From positions 15,726,760-15,790,759 of the forward strand of contig CM030718.1 of the NCBI GenBank assembly GCA_017979445.1: DNA of 64,000 bases, given 5' to 3'. A program made the translations under genes and the position numbers. The stretch is from Akebia trifoliata (lineage: Eukaryota; Streptophyta; Magnoliopsida; Ranunculales; Lardizabalaceae). Below are positions 22,609 to 36,429 of this stretch, one piece after another (the first letter of the stretch is position 1; every line of letters starts with the position of its first letter). The notes below the pieces were generated by a model. That model saw only the letters and a program-made list of their open reading frames with translations, did not search any database and was not told the origin of the DNA.

Positions 22609-24200
22609 CTATAGACACCCAAATTTGAACGGGCTCTTACTCGAAATGACCCAAAAATACAGATTTTCAACAAAAGTTGCTAACATGCCCCAAAGGCCCG
22701 AATCATTAAAATATGATAGTTTACCAAAAACGAGGCTCCTAATACCTCCTAATGGTCTAGTAGATCCATCCACAAAGATTTGACGCACCACCTTCACCGC
22801 TTCGCAATTGGAAGAGCTCAAAAATATCATTTTGTGCCAACGGGCCTCAAATACCCAAATCATTGAAAAATGGCATTTTGATCAGGCCAATGCCCCTAAG
22901 ACCTCCTATTGGTTTAGTGGACCCACTAAAGGGATTTGACCTACCCTACACCTTCCCAACCTTCACCGCTCCCCTCTCGAAATAAAAAATACTTGAATTC
23001 TCAATAAAATCCACTAATGGGTTTAAAAGGCCCGACTTGCCAACAAGTGGTATTTTGACCGATCTAATAATTTCAAAACCTCAAAAAATGAATAAAATAA
23101 AAAGATGAGACTTGAGACACCTATCTCTTCCTCTACCATCACCATTCCATCCCCAAAACCAAAGATAATCCAAGCCCATCTACGGCTCACCAACCTTCAA
23201 CTCTCTAAAATCAATCTCTCACCTTACCCCATAACCAAAACCTGACTCTACATAACCTAAACCCCAAAATATCTCCAACACACCCAACCCTATCCTAAAA
23301 CAAACCCTACTCAATCTCAAAATACTTACAACCTTCCTAGAACCCAAGCCCAATACTCTTAAGCCCAAATCCATATCCAATGTATATCCAACCCACAATC
23401 CTAACTCATAAACCACTATTAATATCAACCAACCACCCTTCTATCATCACAAGGTGACACATGTCTTCATCCTCTCATACCTCCTTCATCTAATCACCTA
23501 TCCCCATCACCTTTCTTTAAATAATTCATCTACTATCTCACTTCTCTCCAAAAATCACCTCAACCCATACCCTACCCTACCCTAACCTATCACCCTTCTC
23601 TAACACCATCAACAACCCACATCACAACCCATATCCTGTATACCCTAACCCATCACTTTTCCCTAAAACACTTCACCAACTCACATTTTTAAAAAATAAA
23701 ATCGATTTTTAATCCTAAAACAATTTTGAGGTAATTCAAAATTCGAATTCTTCTCAACCTATGAGAATGGATCCGAAACCTTAGCCAACATTTTTCCAAA
23801 TATCTATTATGTCTAAGGCTCATGCTCTTTAGGATCATCTCTTTTGATGAGATGATCCTTATAAGCTAGATTAAAAAACAAATCCCTACTTAGGGTATAA
23901 ATGCAAAACATATGGCACTTTATTTTTTGATCTTTTTAATCAAAATGATCGATTTGTGTTGAGGTTATCACCACTTGGCAGGGAGAAACGTGTGCCTAAT
24001 ATCTTCCCTTTTCTCCAATCGAGCCACTTACCCAATCTGGAGGTTCGATTAGTACTTTATCCATCGGGAGTCACTAAACGTCAAAATATCACTTTTTTTA
24101 AAAATATAAATTGGGTGACCATTCACACCCACTTACAATATGAATGGTGGTGACTCCAAACCTTAGTAGATGTGGCCATCGTAATCGAGAACCACGTATC
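22609..24200 (+). mobile_element. Right LTR-like repeat of element C
   Basis: Starts at about 22612 with TATAGACACCCAAATTTG, close to the TGTAGACACCC start of families A and B with one transition. It ends near 24200 after GGGTGACCATTCACACCC and GGTGGTGACTCCAAACC (24113-24157). The 3' half matches 20130-20400. Boundaries are approximate and no target-site duplication was established. Confidence 0.5.
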
Positions 24201-24923
24201 TACAGGCACCATATCCTACCCATCTTAAGATGGTTACCAATATATGATAAAAGTTGAAGATTAGAAATTTTTTTCTTTTGGTTTTAAAGACAAATAAAAC
24301 TATAAAAAGCTAAGGAAAATTGAACAAATTAATATAATGAACAAGTCCCTCCTACTAGAAGTAGGTGCTTGCTAAAAATTTTTTTGTGAGCTTGAGACTT
24401 TAATGGAAACCCACATGGATTTCATCATTTAGAGTTCCAAAGCTTCAAAACAAGTTTATGTGCTCCTTGGGGAGACTTTATTTGTTGGTTTGATCCTTTG
24501 GTGAGTTCATGATTTGAACCACCCATGTTGGAATCAAGACTACATGCATGAGATTTTATCCATTTTTTGACTATTTTTGTTGGCTCTAAATGTTAAATCT
24601 AGGTCTATAGGGACTTATTCTCTAGCTTGTAGCCATTTTCAAAATGAGTGGAGAAGATTACCCCCAAAGAGAGCTTACTCTCTAGTTCTATTGCAATTAA
24701 GGAAAACAAGATGAATCTATATTCTATGAATTGAAATTTGAAAAGAAAGTAAAGAACTCCTAATCTAAGAATTTAAAACTTGCTAAAATATAAATAAACA
24801 ATTATTCAAATGCTCTTGAGAGATTATTAAGGGCTCACAGGAGGAGACTAACTCTAGGATATTTTATTCTCTACCTCCAAGCCTCACTAAAACAAACTAA
24901 GATCTACATTACTATAAACAAAC
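24201..24923. other. Left flank of element B, unassigned
   Basis: A+T-rich non-coding DNA into which element B inserted. The other half of the pre-insertion sequence continues at 52030. No coding domain, LTR terminus or tandem repeat was recognised. Confidence 0.4.
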
Positions 24924-24928
24924 AAAGC

Positions 24929-27900
24929 TGTGGACATTCTATTTTTACATCTGCCTGACTTAGTGATTCGTCACCCGGTTGTTGTAGATTCCTATTAATA
25001 AGAGCAAAGAACTCGAAAACTTGAGAGAAGCATCCTTCTAATTTCCTTTTGTCTTCTAATTTTATTCCCTTCTTTCTCTTTATCACGTGACATAGAATTA
25101 CGCACGCTTAGGATCGCTACATTTTTCCACCCAACTTAGCAAGTACGTGCACTTAAGTTCACTACACAGTCCGATAACTTAGAGATCTCGCTATGTTAGG
25201 AAAATACAACCTTGAAATATAGAAATAATCACTTTGGGACCAAAAGAAATTTCACGATAAAATTCAACAAAATGGACAAAAATCTATAAAATGACGAAAA
25301 TACTCCTCATGAATTTTGGACCTCCAAATTTTTTTGAAAATATCTCCATTGTACTTATAATGTGATTTTGAGTCTAACAGAATCCAAAACGATGAAATCA
25401 GACAAACTTATGAAAAAATCATAAAATGACCAAAACGCCCCTTGATATCCAACGTGAACATAGAAACATTGACTCTTAGGAAAATCGAGATAAAGCAACT
25501 AACTTGAAACTTTAAATCAATATTCAATACAAAATTTAATCAACCCATCAATGTTCAATCTAAAATTTAATTAACCATCAACATTCAACTCAAAATTTAA
25601 TCAACTCATCAACATTTAAATTAAAATTCGATCAACTAATTACCATTGAAATTAAAACCCAATCGATCAATCAAATCAAATTTAAAACTCAATCGACCAA
25701 TCAATACTCAAATCAAAACATAATCAACCAATCGAATTGAAATCTTAATCGAAAAGTGAAACACAATTAACTCATCAAATTAAAACCCAACCAAAATTAA
25801 AAAAATTAGAACATTATTTCATCAATCAAAATTAAAATCGAAAGTTAATTAATAATGATCCGCCAATGTACCACGTGTTGCGAAGCATAGGATCATAGTC
25901 CATTTTCTTGTAAACTCAACAAGAAAGATATTCTCTCTTTCGTTCGGTAAAAGAAAGAGTAAAAAAAGAAACAAACAAAAAACAAAGAAGCAAATAAATT
26001 AAAAAAGAAAAAAAAAATAAAGGAAAAAATCAAAAAGAAAAGAAAGAGAAAGAATAGAAGAATAAAAAAATGAAAACCTTGTGTCTATAAAGAGTGAGAA
26101 GGGGCTTTTTTTCTATTAGGAATAAAAAAAGAGAAAGGGGGGCTGACATTCTGAAACATGATTGATGTTTTTGGAAAAAACAAAAAAGTCTAATTTTGGA
26201 CAGCAAGGTATAGGAGAGAAACAAAGAAGAAGATGGTACAACCATCTTCTCCTCCAAAACTTCATTACAACACCCATCGTACCATCATCTTCTCCATTTT
26301 GAAAGTCACCTTGACTGCCACTGCTGTTGTCTTCATCACCCAACTGAATACGACCTTCCTCTTCAACGTGTAGAAACACATCCTATCATAAAGACCAGTC
26401 CCAACCTTCCTTCTATCTCTTCTTCCCATTCACCATTAAAACTAGTCCCCTACCTTCACATTCTATTATTCATTTTAGCCATTCTTCAACCCCAAACGCC
26501 CTCATTCGTAGCCTTCATTACAAAACCCAAGCCCCCACTCCATTACAGCCATTAACAATAGCCATTTTTCACCATTGATAGACCCAAATGACAACCCTTC
26601 TTCACTATTGACAGCAGCCATCATCACTGAAAGCGTCCTTAATTCGCGGGGTGCGTGCATCCATTTTTGACTTTGAGGTTTGGAAGTCGCCACCTAGCTA
26701 TTACGGTCTAGGAACCGAACATTGACTCGAAACGGATAAAAAAATAACTAATCTACTATTAAAAAAAAAAATACTGAGTCCGGGGATCACATTACGGGAT
26801 TGGAAGATGTTAGGCACCAATCCCGTCCGACATATACTGGTCTCTACTTATTCCTAAATTGAACTATATTGCTAAAAAGACATAATAAATAAATAAAAAA
26901 TAAAAATCTTTACCTTTATGAACGGAACGGTTTTGTCCCCTCAAATCTAACAGAACAGCTCCTCGTACAGCACTCATCGCTTCGTTCTGTCGTTGGATTT
27001 GCTTTGGATCTCCAAGACGAGGTACTTTTTTCTTAGATCTGAATGTTCTGGTTTTTTCTAGATTTTGGGTGTTTTTGAAGTGCTTCTAGGTGCTTTTTGA
27101 GTTAAAGTTGGGGTATGGATATTAGGTAAAGAGTTAGGACTTCAAAATTAGGGTTTATGGGGGGTTAGGGAAGCTTCTTGACCTACTTTTATTAGGGTTT
27201 ATTTCTTATACGAAAAATAAATTGTAAAGACCCCTATTTATAGATTTTTTAGGTGCCTTTTTAGATAGAGTTAGTGTTTAATTAGAATTGTTTTAAATAG
27301 AGTTATAGTTTAATTAGAATTCTTTTAAATAGAGTAATTATTTAATTAGAATTGTTTTAAATAAAGTTATTGTTTAATTAGAATTCTATTAGGGTTTAGA
27401 CTTTTAATCTCACTTGATTGACTTTAAAATTTTGACTTTAGTCTTACATGATTGACTTTCATTTTAATTAGGATTAATTAATATTTTAATTATTAATTTT
27501 AGAATTTTTAATTTTAGAATTTTTAATTATTAAAATTGTAAAATTATCGTTTTACCCTCGGAGAGGACTTTTTGTATTTTAAGTCATTTTTCAATATTCT
27601 AGGATGTTTTGGAATCAAATTATCGTAAGGAATTCAATGGGAATATTAGTTTATGTCATTTATGAAAAATTTCATACGAAATAGTCGTGAACTTTATGAG
27701 GGGCATTTTCATAATTTTGTCGAATTTTGTGAAAATTGGCGAAATGGTTTATTTGGTTTCGATTTGCTGTTTTATGTGTTTGAAAGGATTTTCCTAAGCG
27801 TAATGTAGGCTATAGGGATGTTTTTAGGTTAGGGGTATTTTGATAATTTGATCGTTTTTTATTGATTTTTATCGTGAAACTTCTTTTTGTCTGAAAAATG

Positions 27901-29943
27901 ATGATTTCTATGTTTTTGGGGTTATATTTTCCTAGCGTAGCGTGGTTTCTATAGTTTTGTTAATTTGAGATACCTCATCTGAATTTCTAAAACATATCTA
28001 ATAACAAATAAAGCATTGGAATGATCATCCATCATTGAGAATCGTCGCGTTCGGGTTGACAAGTTGATTAATCAGGTAATTGCAAAAATAGGGTGTCTAC
28101 AATCACTATTAATACCACTCCTCTTATTCGTCATCTCCTTCTCAAATGCACTTCAGCTCTCTTATAGGCTTACCATGCCCGTATCTCTGCCCAGGGGCCT
28201 TTTCTAAGCTTCAACTCATCCTCACGACCTTGCTGCCCAGTTCTCTTCTTTCCTATCGAACCTACTACTCATCTTTCCTTTACCATACTCTCACGTCCTT
28301 CACCTCCCTTTCACACCCCTCACCCCCTCTCTCGTGTCCTTGTAATATGCTGCATCCAGCCATTATAGCAAATCACAACAGCCCCCTAAAGTCCTCAATC
28401 ATATTAACGCCTAGCCACCACGCCACCTTTTAAGCTATCCTCTTCTGCTTCAACACAGCCATCATAGCCCTCTCATTTGCTTAAGAACAATCCTACAACA
28501 GCCACTACCATCCTCTTTTCTTCTCAAGAAGGTCTTCACAATAGCCCAATTCACCTTCAATTTCTATTCTCTTATCTTGAACCACCCACAACAATCATCT
28601 CTATTCGTTCTCTACATGTCCCCCATTAGTCTAGAATTATCCCCATTGAAGCTCTCATCCGTAGATTTTTGAAGCAACACTCACAAAACTGGGTTGTTGT
28701 TCAAATACTCTGAAGGAATCTCACAAAACTTGACCCTTGCAAGTGGTAAGTTCGATTTTTTTTTGTCTCTTCTTACACCTCTTTAATCATTGTTCTATAT
28801 GTAGGTTTTATTCGTGAGTATTAATTTGTGAAATCGCACGAGTCGACTAGCTATTTTTTTATGTGCTTAGAAGTTTCAAAATTGGATTTTTAATCAAAGT
28901 GACACGTGAGTCGTCTAACTGATTTTTGGGTATATAAGAAATTTAAAATCGATTTTCTCAATAAAATAGGTGCAAGTTGACTCACTGATTTTTATGTATA
29001 TGTGAATTAATTCATCAATCAATTTATTAATGTTTGCAACGCGTCCCTTGCTCAAAAAATTTGCATATATGTGTGAATGGTTGATTCCCTCATTGGTCCT
29101 ATGTCACTAATGTTTTTTTGTGAAATTTTACTCACGTGGGTTGTTGATGCGTCAACTTATTGATCTACCATGTGTTCGTGATTGGAAAATTGTCATGTTC
29201 ACAATTCCCATTTTTGAGAGATTCGCTTTTGGAACGTTCTAATTTTGAAACTTTATAATTTTCTAATTTTCTAATTTTTTTAATTATCATTTTCTACATC
29301 GAAAAATTCATATTTGCCAATTTCTAATTTAAAATTCATCATATTCATGATTTTCTGATATGGATAATTTTGTACTTTCGAGTTAGAAATCTCATAAAGT
29401 ACCAATTTAGATGTTCCATATTGATGACTTTCCAATTTGGAAAATTTTCACGAATTCCTATTGTAGTCGATTTGGAAAAATATTTGCGCATACAAATTTG
29501 TAATCGAAATATTGTCACGTGGACTTTGGAGCATAGACCGGGATCAAGATTTTTTTAAATATTTCCATTTTATTCAGAATTTGAGAATCATATAATATTT
29601 AGGAGAATATTAGCCATATGATTCATTTAGCATATCTGATATAGTTTGATGATGATGGGACCCTAGCTTGACTTTAGTCTCTACCCATTAACCGTAGGAT
29701 AGTTTGGATCGTAGTAGAGACCGATCATCTCGATCGGATGGGTTCGGTGCTTAACACCTTTCGAAACTCGTAATCTGACCCCTTACCCATTTCTCTTACT
29801 CGTGGACTGACCCGATCCATTTTGGAGTTATTTATGGTTCTTAGTCTTAAACTAGGTGGCGACTCCTTATTCCCTAAAAATCCCCAATTTACCAATCGGA
29901 TCCCTATTCACAATTTAGTGGAAAATGAGTCGAGATGATTTCA
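24929..29943 (+). mobile_element. 5' LTR of element B (split by a solo LTR)
   Basis: Starts TGTGGACATTCTATTTTTAC and ends GAGATGATTTCA, one base before the primer site. It matches the right LTR (37588-39627 plus 50498-52024) throughout. The minus-oriented LTR at 26628-28101 interrupts it. A TATA-like TATAAAGA lies at 26086-26093 in the purine-rich U3 end. The 3' end contains ACCCTAGCTTGACTTTAG, CTTAACACCTTTCG and GGTGGCGACTCC. Open frames in the Ser/Pro-rich part (28146-28433) are not genes. Confidence 0.85.
26628..28101 (-). mobile_element. Solo LTR of family A inside the B 5' LTR
   Basis: Reads TGAAAGCGTCCTTAATTCG at the left and GGGTGTCTACA at the right, the reverse complement of a complete family A LTR (1474 bp). 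The perfect 5-bp duplication ATCAC flanks it at 26623-26627 and 28102-28106. Removing it restores the sequence seen in the other B LTR (near 39260). The minus-strand TATA box is at 27235-27242. No internal element sequence is attached, so it arose by LTR-LTR recombination. Confidence 0.93.
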
Positions 29944-29944
29944 A

Positions 29945-29962
29945 TGGTGACTCCACTAGGGA
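29945..29962 (+). promoter_or_regulatory. Primer-binding site of element B
   Basis: TGGTGACTCCACTAGGGA lies one base after the LTR end at 29943. It differs from the family A site at 58293 by two transitions. Its presence identifies the LTR at 24929-29943 as the 5' copy. Confidence 0.82.
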
Positions 29963-30237
29963 TTTTAGAGTCAAACTGTCTTTAAGTTGACCTTTTGCTC
30001 GAGTCAACCCAGTTTTCTCAATGAGACTTTTTAGATTAGGCTTGATTTTTTTCCTTTCTTTTATGGGTATGTGATTGATTGGATTTAATTGGTTGATGAT
30101 TTTTGTCATTGGCTTTTTCTTATGATTGGTTGTTTCATGTGATTGGATTTGATTGAATGTATGTGGCTTGTATGGTTGGATATTCTCGAAAATGCCCCGG
30201 GCGTACGTTGTTCCTTTACACACACTCACGAGCACGC
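29963..30237 (+). other. Leader of element B, first part
   Basis: Non-coding sequence between the primer site and the nested solo LTR. It includes AATGCCCCGGGCGTACG, the counterpart of the GGCCCCGGACGCACC text in the A leaders. The leader resumes at 31913. Confidence 0.6.
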
Positions 30238-31912
30238 TGTAGACACCCCATTTTTTGCATTTGCCTGATTAATCAACTCGTCAACCCGATTGCAACAGTC
30301 CCCAATGATGGATGATTATTCCAATACTCTATTTTGTTACTAGATGTGTTTCAGAAATCAGGATAAGGTATCTCAAATTAACAAAACCTTAGAAACCATA
30401 CTACGCTAGGAAAATATAACCTAAAAAATATAGAAATCATCATCTTGCAGACAAAAAGAAACTTCACGGTAAAAATCATTAAAAAATGATCAAATTATCA
30501 AAATACCCCTAACCTCAAAACATCCCTATAGCCTACATTATGCTTAGGAAAATCCTGTCAAACACATAAAATAATAAATCGAAACCAAATAAACCATTTC
30601 GTCGATTTTTACAAAATTTGATAAAATTACGAAAATACCCCTCGTAAAGTTCACGATCATTTCGCACAAAAAACTTCATAAATGATAAAAACCAACATTC
30701 CTATTGAATTCCTTACAAAAAATCGATTCCAAAACATCCTGGAACATTGAAAAATGACTTAAAATGTAAAAAATCATCTTCAAGGGCAAAATGATAATTT
30801 TACTAGTTTAATAATTGAAAATTTTAAAATTAATAAGTAAAATATTAAATAATGTAAAGTGAAATATTAATAAAATCAATTTAAAATTTTGAATAAAAAA
30901 AATCGATCAATTAGGCTCTCAGGCAAAATTATTGATGGTTGCCCAGATATTTATTAAAGGACCCCTCCATCTGTGGGCCCAAAGAATTAAAGATATAATA
31001 AATGGGGTTTCTCCAAAATCTTCAAATAAATCTTAAAGTCAATCAAGTAAGGCTAAAGTCAAGATCTTAAAGTCAATCAAGTAAGACTAAAGTCAAAATC
31101 TTAAAGTCAATCAAGTGAGATTAAAAGTCAAAATCCTAATAGAGTTCTAATTAAATAATAATTCTATTTAAAACAATCATAATTAAATAATAACTCTAGT
31201 TAAAACACTTCTAATTAAAATATAACTCTACCTAAAATAATTATAATTAAACAATAACTCTTTCTAAAAGAATTATAATTAAACATTAACTCTATCTAAA
31301 AGGCACTTAAAAAAATCTATAAATAGGGGTTCCTACAACCTATTTTCGTATGAAAAAATAAACCCTAGAAAAATTAGGTTAAAAGCTTCCCTAGCCTCCC
31401 ATAAACCCTAATTTTGAAGTCCTAACTCCTTACCTAACATCCATACCCCAACTTTAGCTCAAAAAACACCTAGAAGCTCTTAAAAACACCCAAAAATAAA
31501 AAAAAAGTTGAAAAATTCAGATCTAAGAAGAAAGTATCTCGTCTTGGAGATTTGAAGAGAATCTGGTGATAGAACGAAGCGAGAAGTGCTGTACAAGGAG
31601 CTGTTCTATCAGATCTGAGGGAACAAAAACGTTGCATTCGTAAAGGTAACTTTTTTTTTATTTAGGTATTTTTAGCAATGTAGTTTTATTTGAGAATTAG
31701 TAGAGACCGACGTTTGCCTGGCGGGGTTGGTGCTTAACACCTTCCAACCCCGTAACATGATTCTCAAACTCAGTATATTTTTTTAAGTAGATTAGTTATT
31801 TTTATCCGTTTCGAGTCGATATTCGGTTCCTAGACCGTAATAACTAGGTGGCGACTCCCAAACCTCAAAGGTCAAAGTGGATACGTGCACCCCGTAGATC
31901 GAGGGCGCTTCA
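30238..31912 (+). mobile_element. Solo LTR of family A in the B leader
   Basis: Complete LTR of 1675 bp starting TGTAGACACCCCATTTTTTG and ending GAGGGCGCTTCA. No primer site follows, so it is a solo LTR. The flanks are CACGC (30233-30237) and CATGT (31913-31917), a plausible duplication with two transitions. Joining the flanks gives continuous leader sequence comparable to 18600 and 61140. The TATA box TATAAATA is at 31318-31325. GACTAAAGTCAA repeats lie at 31040-31130, and a second repeat of ATAACTCTA...AATTA words at 31140-31290. Confidence 0.88.
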
Positions 31913-32889
31913 CATGTATATTTATGTTTGCATCATGACATGTCCCTTTAAATCTCGTAGTCGGATCCAAGCTAACCTTGTCCTTCGAGACACAGGGGAT
32001 GACAGTAAACGCTACAACTTCGGTACAGTACCTTCGGGTATATCAAATTGGAACACCACGTACTGCTTGACCAAGTGAAACTAGGATAGTATATCGGTGT
32101 TTCGGGTTGAAGTAACCTAAACTTTGGCCTAACCTAGCCTCAATCATATAGTGAGCTTAGAACATTGAACTTAAGTGCAATCCCAATTATGCCACAACTC
32201 GAATCGACCATTAGTGTTCCCAGGTTGCTCTATTTAATCTAACCAAAAGGTAAGTGGGCAGATCGATCCACACTGTTTTAATTAAACCTGCAATATCGGT
32301 CCAACCCAATTGGTAAAATGCACCAATCAATTTGAACCGATTAAACCAATTGGCTCAATTGGCAAATAGATCTAACCGGCTAACATCAAACCAGTTAGAC
32401 CAATTGATTTTTAGGTTCAAAGACTTAATATATTCATACCAATAAGATGCAATCAGTAGGTCAAACTAACTAGTCTGACCCAAGGCTTAACCCCAACCAG
32501 GGGAAGATTCGTAATTAACCTCTTTCAGCCTTGTGGTTTCTATAGACTTATAGTGAATTTGGACTCAATGATTATCACCGGACTTAGGTTAATTTATGTC
32601 AACATTCTTTCATGTGGTTAAGAGTCCAACCTTCAGAGTCAATAATTAATCTTAGTTTACTCTTAATCAGGTAATAATTGCTCCTAAGTGTTCTAAACAC
32701 TATCCGTGCCACTTTGGATCCGTGAAAAGAATTATCTTGCCAGAGTAACATCATCAAATCCAAGTAGTCAATCCTTGCCGAAAGGAGAAATAAGTGCAAC
32801 GGATGAAACAACACGCCATCAAATTTTAGAATCCTTTAAAGCACATCATTGCTTCTGTTCTGGCACAAATTGAAGTCCTAAAAATTGAA
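31913..32889 (+). other. Leader of element B, second part
   Basis: Non-coding leader continuing from 30237. It contains CTTCGGGTATATCAAATTGG (compare 18731 and 61264) and TGTTCCCAGGTTGCTCTATTT (compare 61852). A stretch of AACCAATTGG-type words occurs at 32290-32410. It leads into the gag remnant. Confidence 0.55.
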
Positions 32890-34252
32890 ATGAAAAAAGA
32901 TAAAGTCATAGAACCTCAGGCTGTATTGGACCTCGTCAAAGACCTAGAAGATGATCATTTACCCGTCGACCCTGTCTTAGCTCACCGAATAACTCAAGTA
33001 GAAACTTCATTGAAGAATATCAAGGATCTTAATGATCTTGTCTTTGGATTAGGAGCAATGACATTATTTCCTACGGTCTGTCTGCCAGAAAAGTTCACAA
33101 TGTCAAATATGGAGAAATTTGATGGGACTGGATGCCCTAGGACTCACTTGAAAATATATGTCGGCATCATGCAGTCTTAGGGACTGAGTTAAGAACAGAT
33201 GGCCCAACTTTTTCAGAGAACTTATAGGTCCTGCCTTACACTGGTTAATGTTACTGGACTCGTCTCGGATAAGAACGTGGCATGAATTGATGAAATAATT
33301 TATTGGCCAGTATTCATTTAATACGGATATTGAACTCACAAGAAGAGATCTAGAAATGACTAAGTAGAAGCCCAGGGAAATCTTCACAGAGTTCATTGCT
33401 CGATGGAAAGCTAAAGTCGCTCAGTTATGGGACTGACCTCAAGAAAAATAATAAGTTAAGATCATCCTCAGGAATCTTACTCCCAATTATGCCAAGTATT
33501 TAATGCCTCAATACTTGCCTACCTTTCAATCCCTTCTTAAAGCTGAAAACCAAGTCGAGGATGCCTACTCTTCGGGACTCTTTGGCAACTCGTTTGAGTT
33601 AAAACACAAACACTTTAAAACCAGTGCAAATTCCTTACAAATGACCAACACCTCTTTCGCCCTAGCTCCTCAAGCCACTAAATCCTCACAAGCAAAGCCT
33701 AGGAGATAATTCTCCAATCTTGAGATGTCCCTTAATGTTGCCTATAAAAAACTGATGAAAAAGGGACTGTTGATACCGTTACACCCTAAGCTGTTGCCTA
33801 ACCTTCTTCCTCCAAACTTAGACAATAGGTAATTTTGTGAATTCCATCAGATGCCCGGTCATGTTATTGATAGGTGCATTACCCTCCACCATGCTATCCA
33901 AGACCTTATCGAATAAGAAAAAGTTATCATACCTACTCTTTCCACGCATAATGTCATAACTAACTCTTTGCCTACCTTTCAAAATGAACCCCCTCCTGTT
34001 CTGAACCTTATATCCATATACAAACCTAAATCAGTTGACCCAATTTCTTTTATCCGCTTGATTGGTCTTGATAGTGCATCCTTATCATGCAAGAATGGGC
34101 CCATCTACCTTGAGATAGTGACAAAATTAGAAAGTAAGAAGAGTATTAAAGTAACGGGTTATCCAGCATCAAACAAGCTTGAATCAGAACATGAAGAGGT
34201 GGCAAGAGCAGACAAGTCCAAATCATTTGTTGTGAAGATATCCAAAGTGGTA
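32890..34252 (+). pseudogene. Gag remnant of element B
   Basis: Tat-type capsid protein. From the ATG at 32890 the frame is open for 96 codons and ends LKIYVGIMQS before a TAG. Family signatures are LPEKFTMSNMEKFDGTGCP and, later, MAQLFQRTYR. A second open stretch (33503-33709) continues with YLPTFQSLLKAENQVEDA, and a zinc-knuckle-like segment CEFHQMPGHVIDRC precedes LHHAIQDLIE near 33840-33915. The last open part (33968-34252) ends KSFVVKISKVV at the TAG at 34253-34255. At least four frame breaks are present. It is the only coding domain identified in element B. Confidence 0.75.
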
Positions 34253-35289
34253 TAGACCCTGGCATTGTGTCCTCCATTCAGAATCATATCCTTATTTTGA
34301 GTTTCGCTTAAGTGTCAGTTGCGTCAGTCTTTAAATTCAATTGATTAGTTCCATTATGTTAGGATTTATTAATTTTTTAAACTTTTAGTCAAGTTGGTCA
34401 GTCTATGTCTTTTTTAGTCAAATAAAGTAAAGAAGCTCTTGATTATTATGCGTACAATAATAATTTGAACATAAAATCTAACACGAGAAATGACTCAGAG
34501 CTTACTAATCGAACTTGATAAATATTGGAATTAAAGAGTACACTCAAAAAGTGTAAATTGATACTACATTACCCTCAAAGGAAAATGAGAAAATAATAAA
34601 TTTACTTGAAATTCAACAGTGTTCTCGCATGATCTTATGAAGATATATTGAATATAAGCATCACATCACCTTTTGTCAGAACAGATTGCACCAAAATAAA
34701 TCAAGACATAAAGTCGAAGGTGGACTTCAAAGTTGAAGATTATCAAGAATGATGCGATTGAAACCATCGACAAAGGTGCTCGAACCTACAAGTGGATCCG
34801 TCATGTTTTTCACTAAAGAGAGGAGAGTTCTCGTTCATAAAGGAATAAAAGATTTTCCCTGAGTCTAATACGGAAAACTCGATCATACTCAATTTTACAA
34901 AAGAAGGTTGAAGGCTATTCATTCTTAAAAGAAGATCTTACTCGACAGAATAATCAAGAAATCAAGCTCTTGGAACCTTGACCAGATCAAGTAACATTTC
35001 ATTGAAGGAGGCTCTCTTTGGTCGAAACATTCTCTTATCTTACCAAGAAAAATGTATCCTTCTTTAGCCCTTCGCAGCCCTAAAAAAAAAATAATAATAA
35101 AAAAAAAAAAAATTTCAACAACTTTTTTTTTAAACCACACCAACTAACTTTGGGAGGAAAATCTTGTATGAACTACGTTTTGACCTGATCCCAAGAGAGA
35201 AAAGAAAGATTTGGGTAGGCAACTTGAGAAGTTACTTCAGGCCCAGTCACACACAAGAAAAATAAAATATACTTTCTCTCAAATAAAAT

Positions 35290-35800
35290 GTCAAAAAAAT
35301 CTCTTATTGAAATATGGAAAAATGGGATAATGCCAAACTAGGAGCATTGGAAAAAAGAAGAATAAAAATTGACAAAAAATGCCTAATTAGGAGCATTAGA
35401 AAAGATAGAGACTCAAAAGAATTGACAAAAAAAGAGAATGTCAAACTAGGGGCATTTTGAGAAGTTGAACCTTATACCTTTTCTTTCTAAGTCATGTCCT
35501 GAGCCCACTACTAAATCCTCCTAAATGTTAATTGATTTGGTTAAGAGAACCAAAGGTTGTCGAGTTGAGTATCCGAGATCATCAAAAAGAAAGAAGAGTC
35601 CGCTAAGTTGAAAATTCGAAAGACGACTTAGGCAAAAGTTAGGGCATAACAAAAAAAAAGCAAGCCTACTAGGTTGAAAACCTAAAAAGGCGACCTAAAC
35701 AAAAATCAAAGCAACTTTAAAAAGGAAATACAAAGTCCGCTAGATTGAAAACCCGAAGAGGTGATCTAGGCAAAAATTAGGGCATCATCAAATGGAAGAG
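35290..35800 (+). repeat. Degenerate tandem repeats after gag in element B
   Basis: From 35330 to 35460 the words TGCCAAACTAGGAGCATT recur with ATTGACAAAAAA between them. From 35555 to 35800 a unit of about 75 bp (GTCCGCTAAGTTGAAAA, CGACTTAGGCAAAAGTTAGG) recurs about three times. Similar words occur at 8700-8830 behind the Tat integrase, which suggests a 3' untranslated region shared by both lineages. Confidence 0.65.
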
Positions 35801-36429
35801 AAGATCCCACCAAGAAGGAAAATTCATAAGAAAAGTTTACATAGAATCTGGGGAATGTAAAAAATCGTTCAAGTCAGAACATTTATTTTTCAGTTGAGAG
35901 CTCACATATGACGATGACAATGTTGAAGTCAAAGAAACTCAGAAGCCTTTTGTTTTTAATATTGTAAGATATTTAGTAGTGTCTGCTAATGGGAAATATA
36001 GAATCATTGACCACTTTGAAGAGGAATATCTTATATTTTGATATTTATCAAAGTCCAGCTCAAGCATTTTTCAAAAAGAAATTCGAAATAAAATAATCTA
36101 TTCCTTATTGCCCATATGATAATCTTAAGAGTCATAAATTTAAAGGAATGTCGATCTTTATCTGTCAGAGTCTGTAGTTTCTCATCCATATTTTTCAAGT
36201 GCAATCCATTCCATCAATTCCATAGTTAAGTTTCAATTAGAAGCCAACTTTGAAACTAGGGGCATTTTTTAAAATAACTTTGATTATGAAGTTTTCATTC
36301 TTGATTTCATGATCAAAAAGTAAAATCTTGTTTAAAAGCTTAAAAGTTTGGTGAAACCCAATGATAATTACGAATCCAGATACATGATAAGCCAATAAAG
36401 GCCAATCTTTCAAACTTTAAGCTCAATAA

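Noticed and set aside
28146..28433. Ser/Pro-rich open frame, partly repeated at 39382-39573
   Set aside because: The similarity is explained by the two LTRs of element B; frames differ in length and start.
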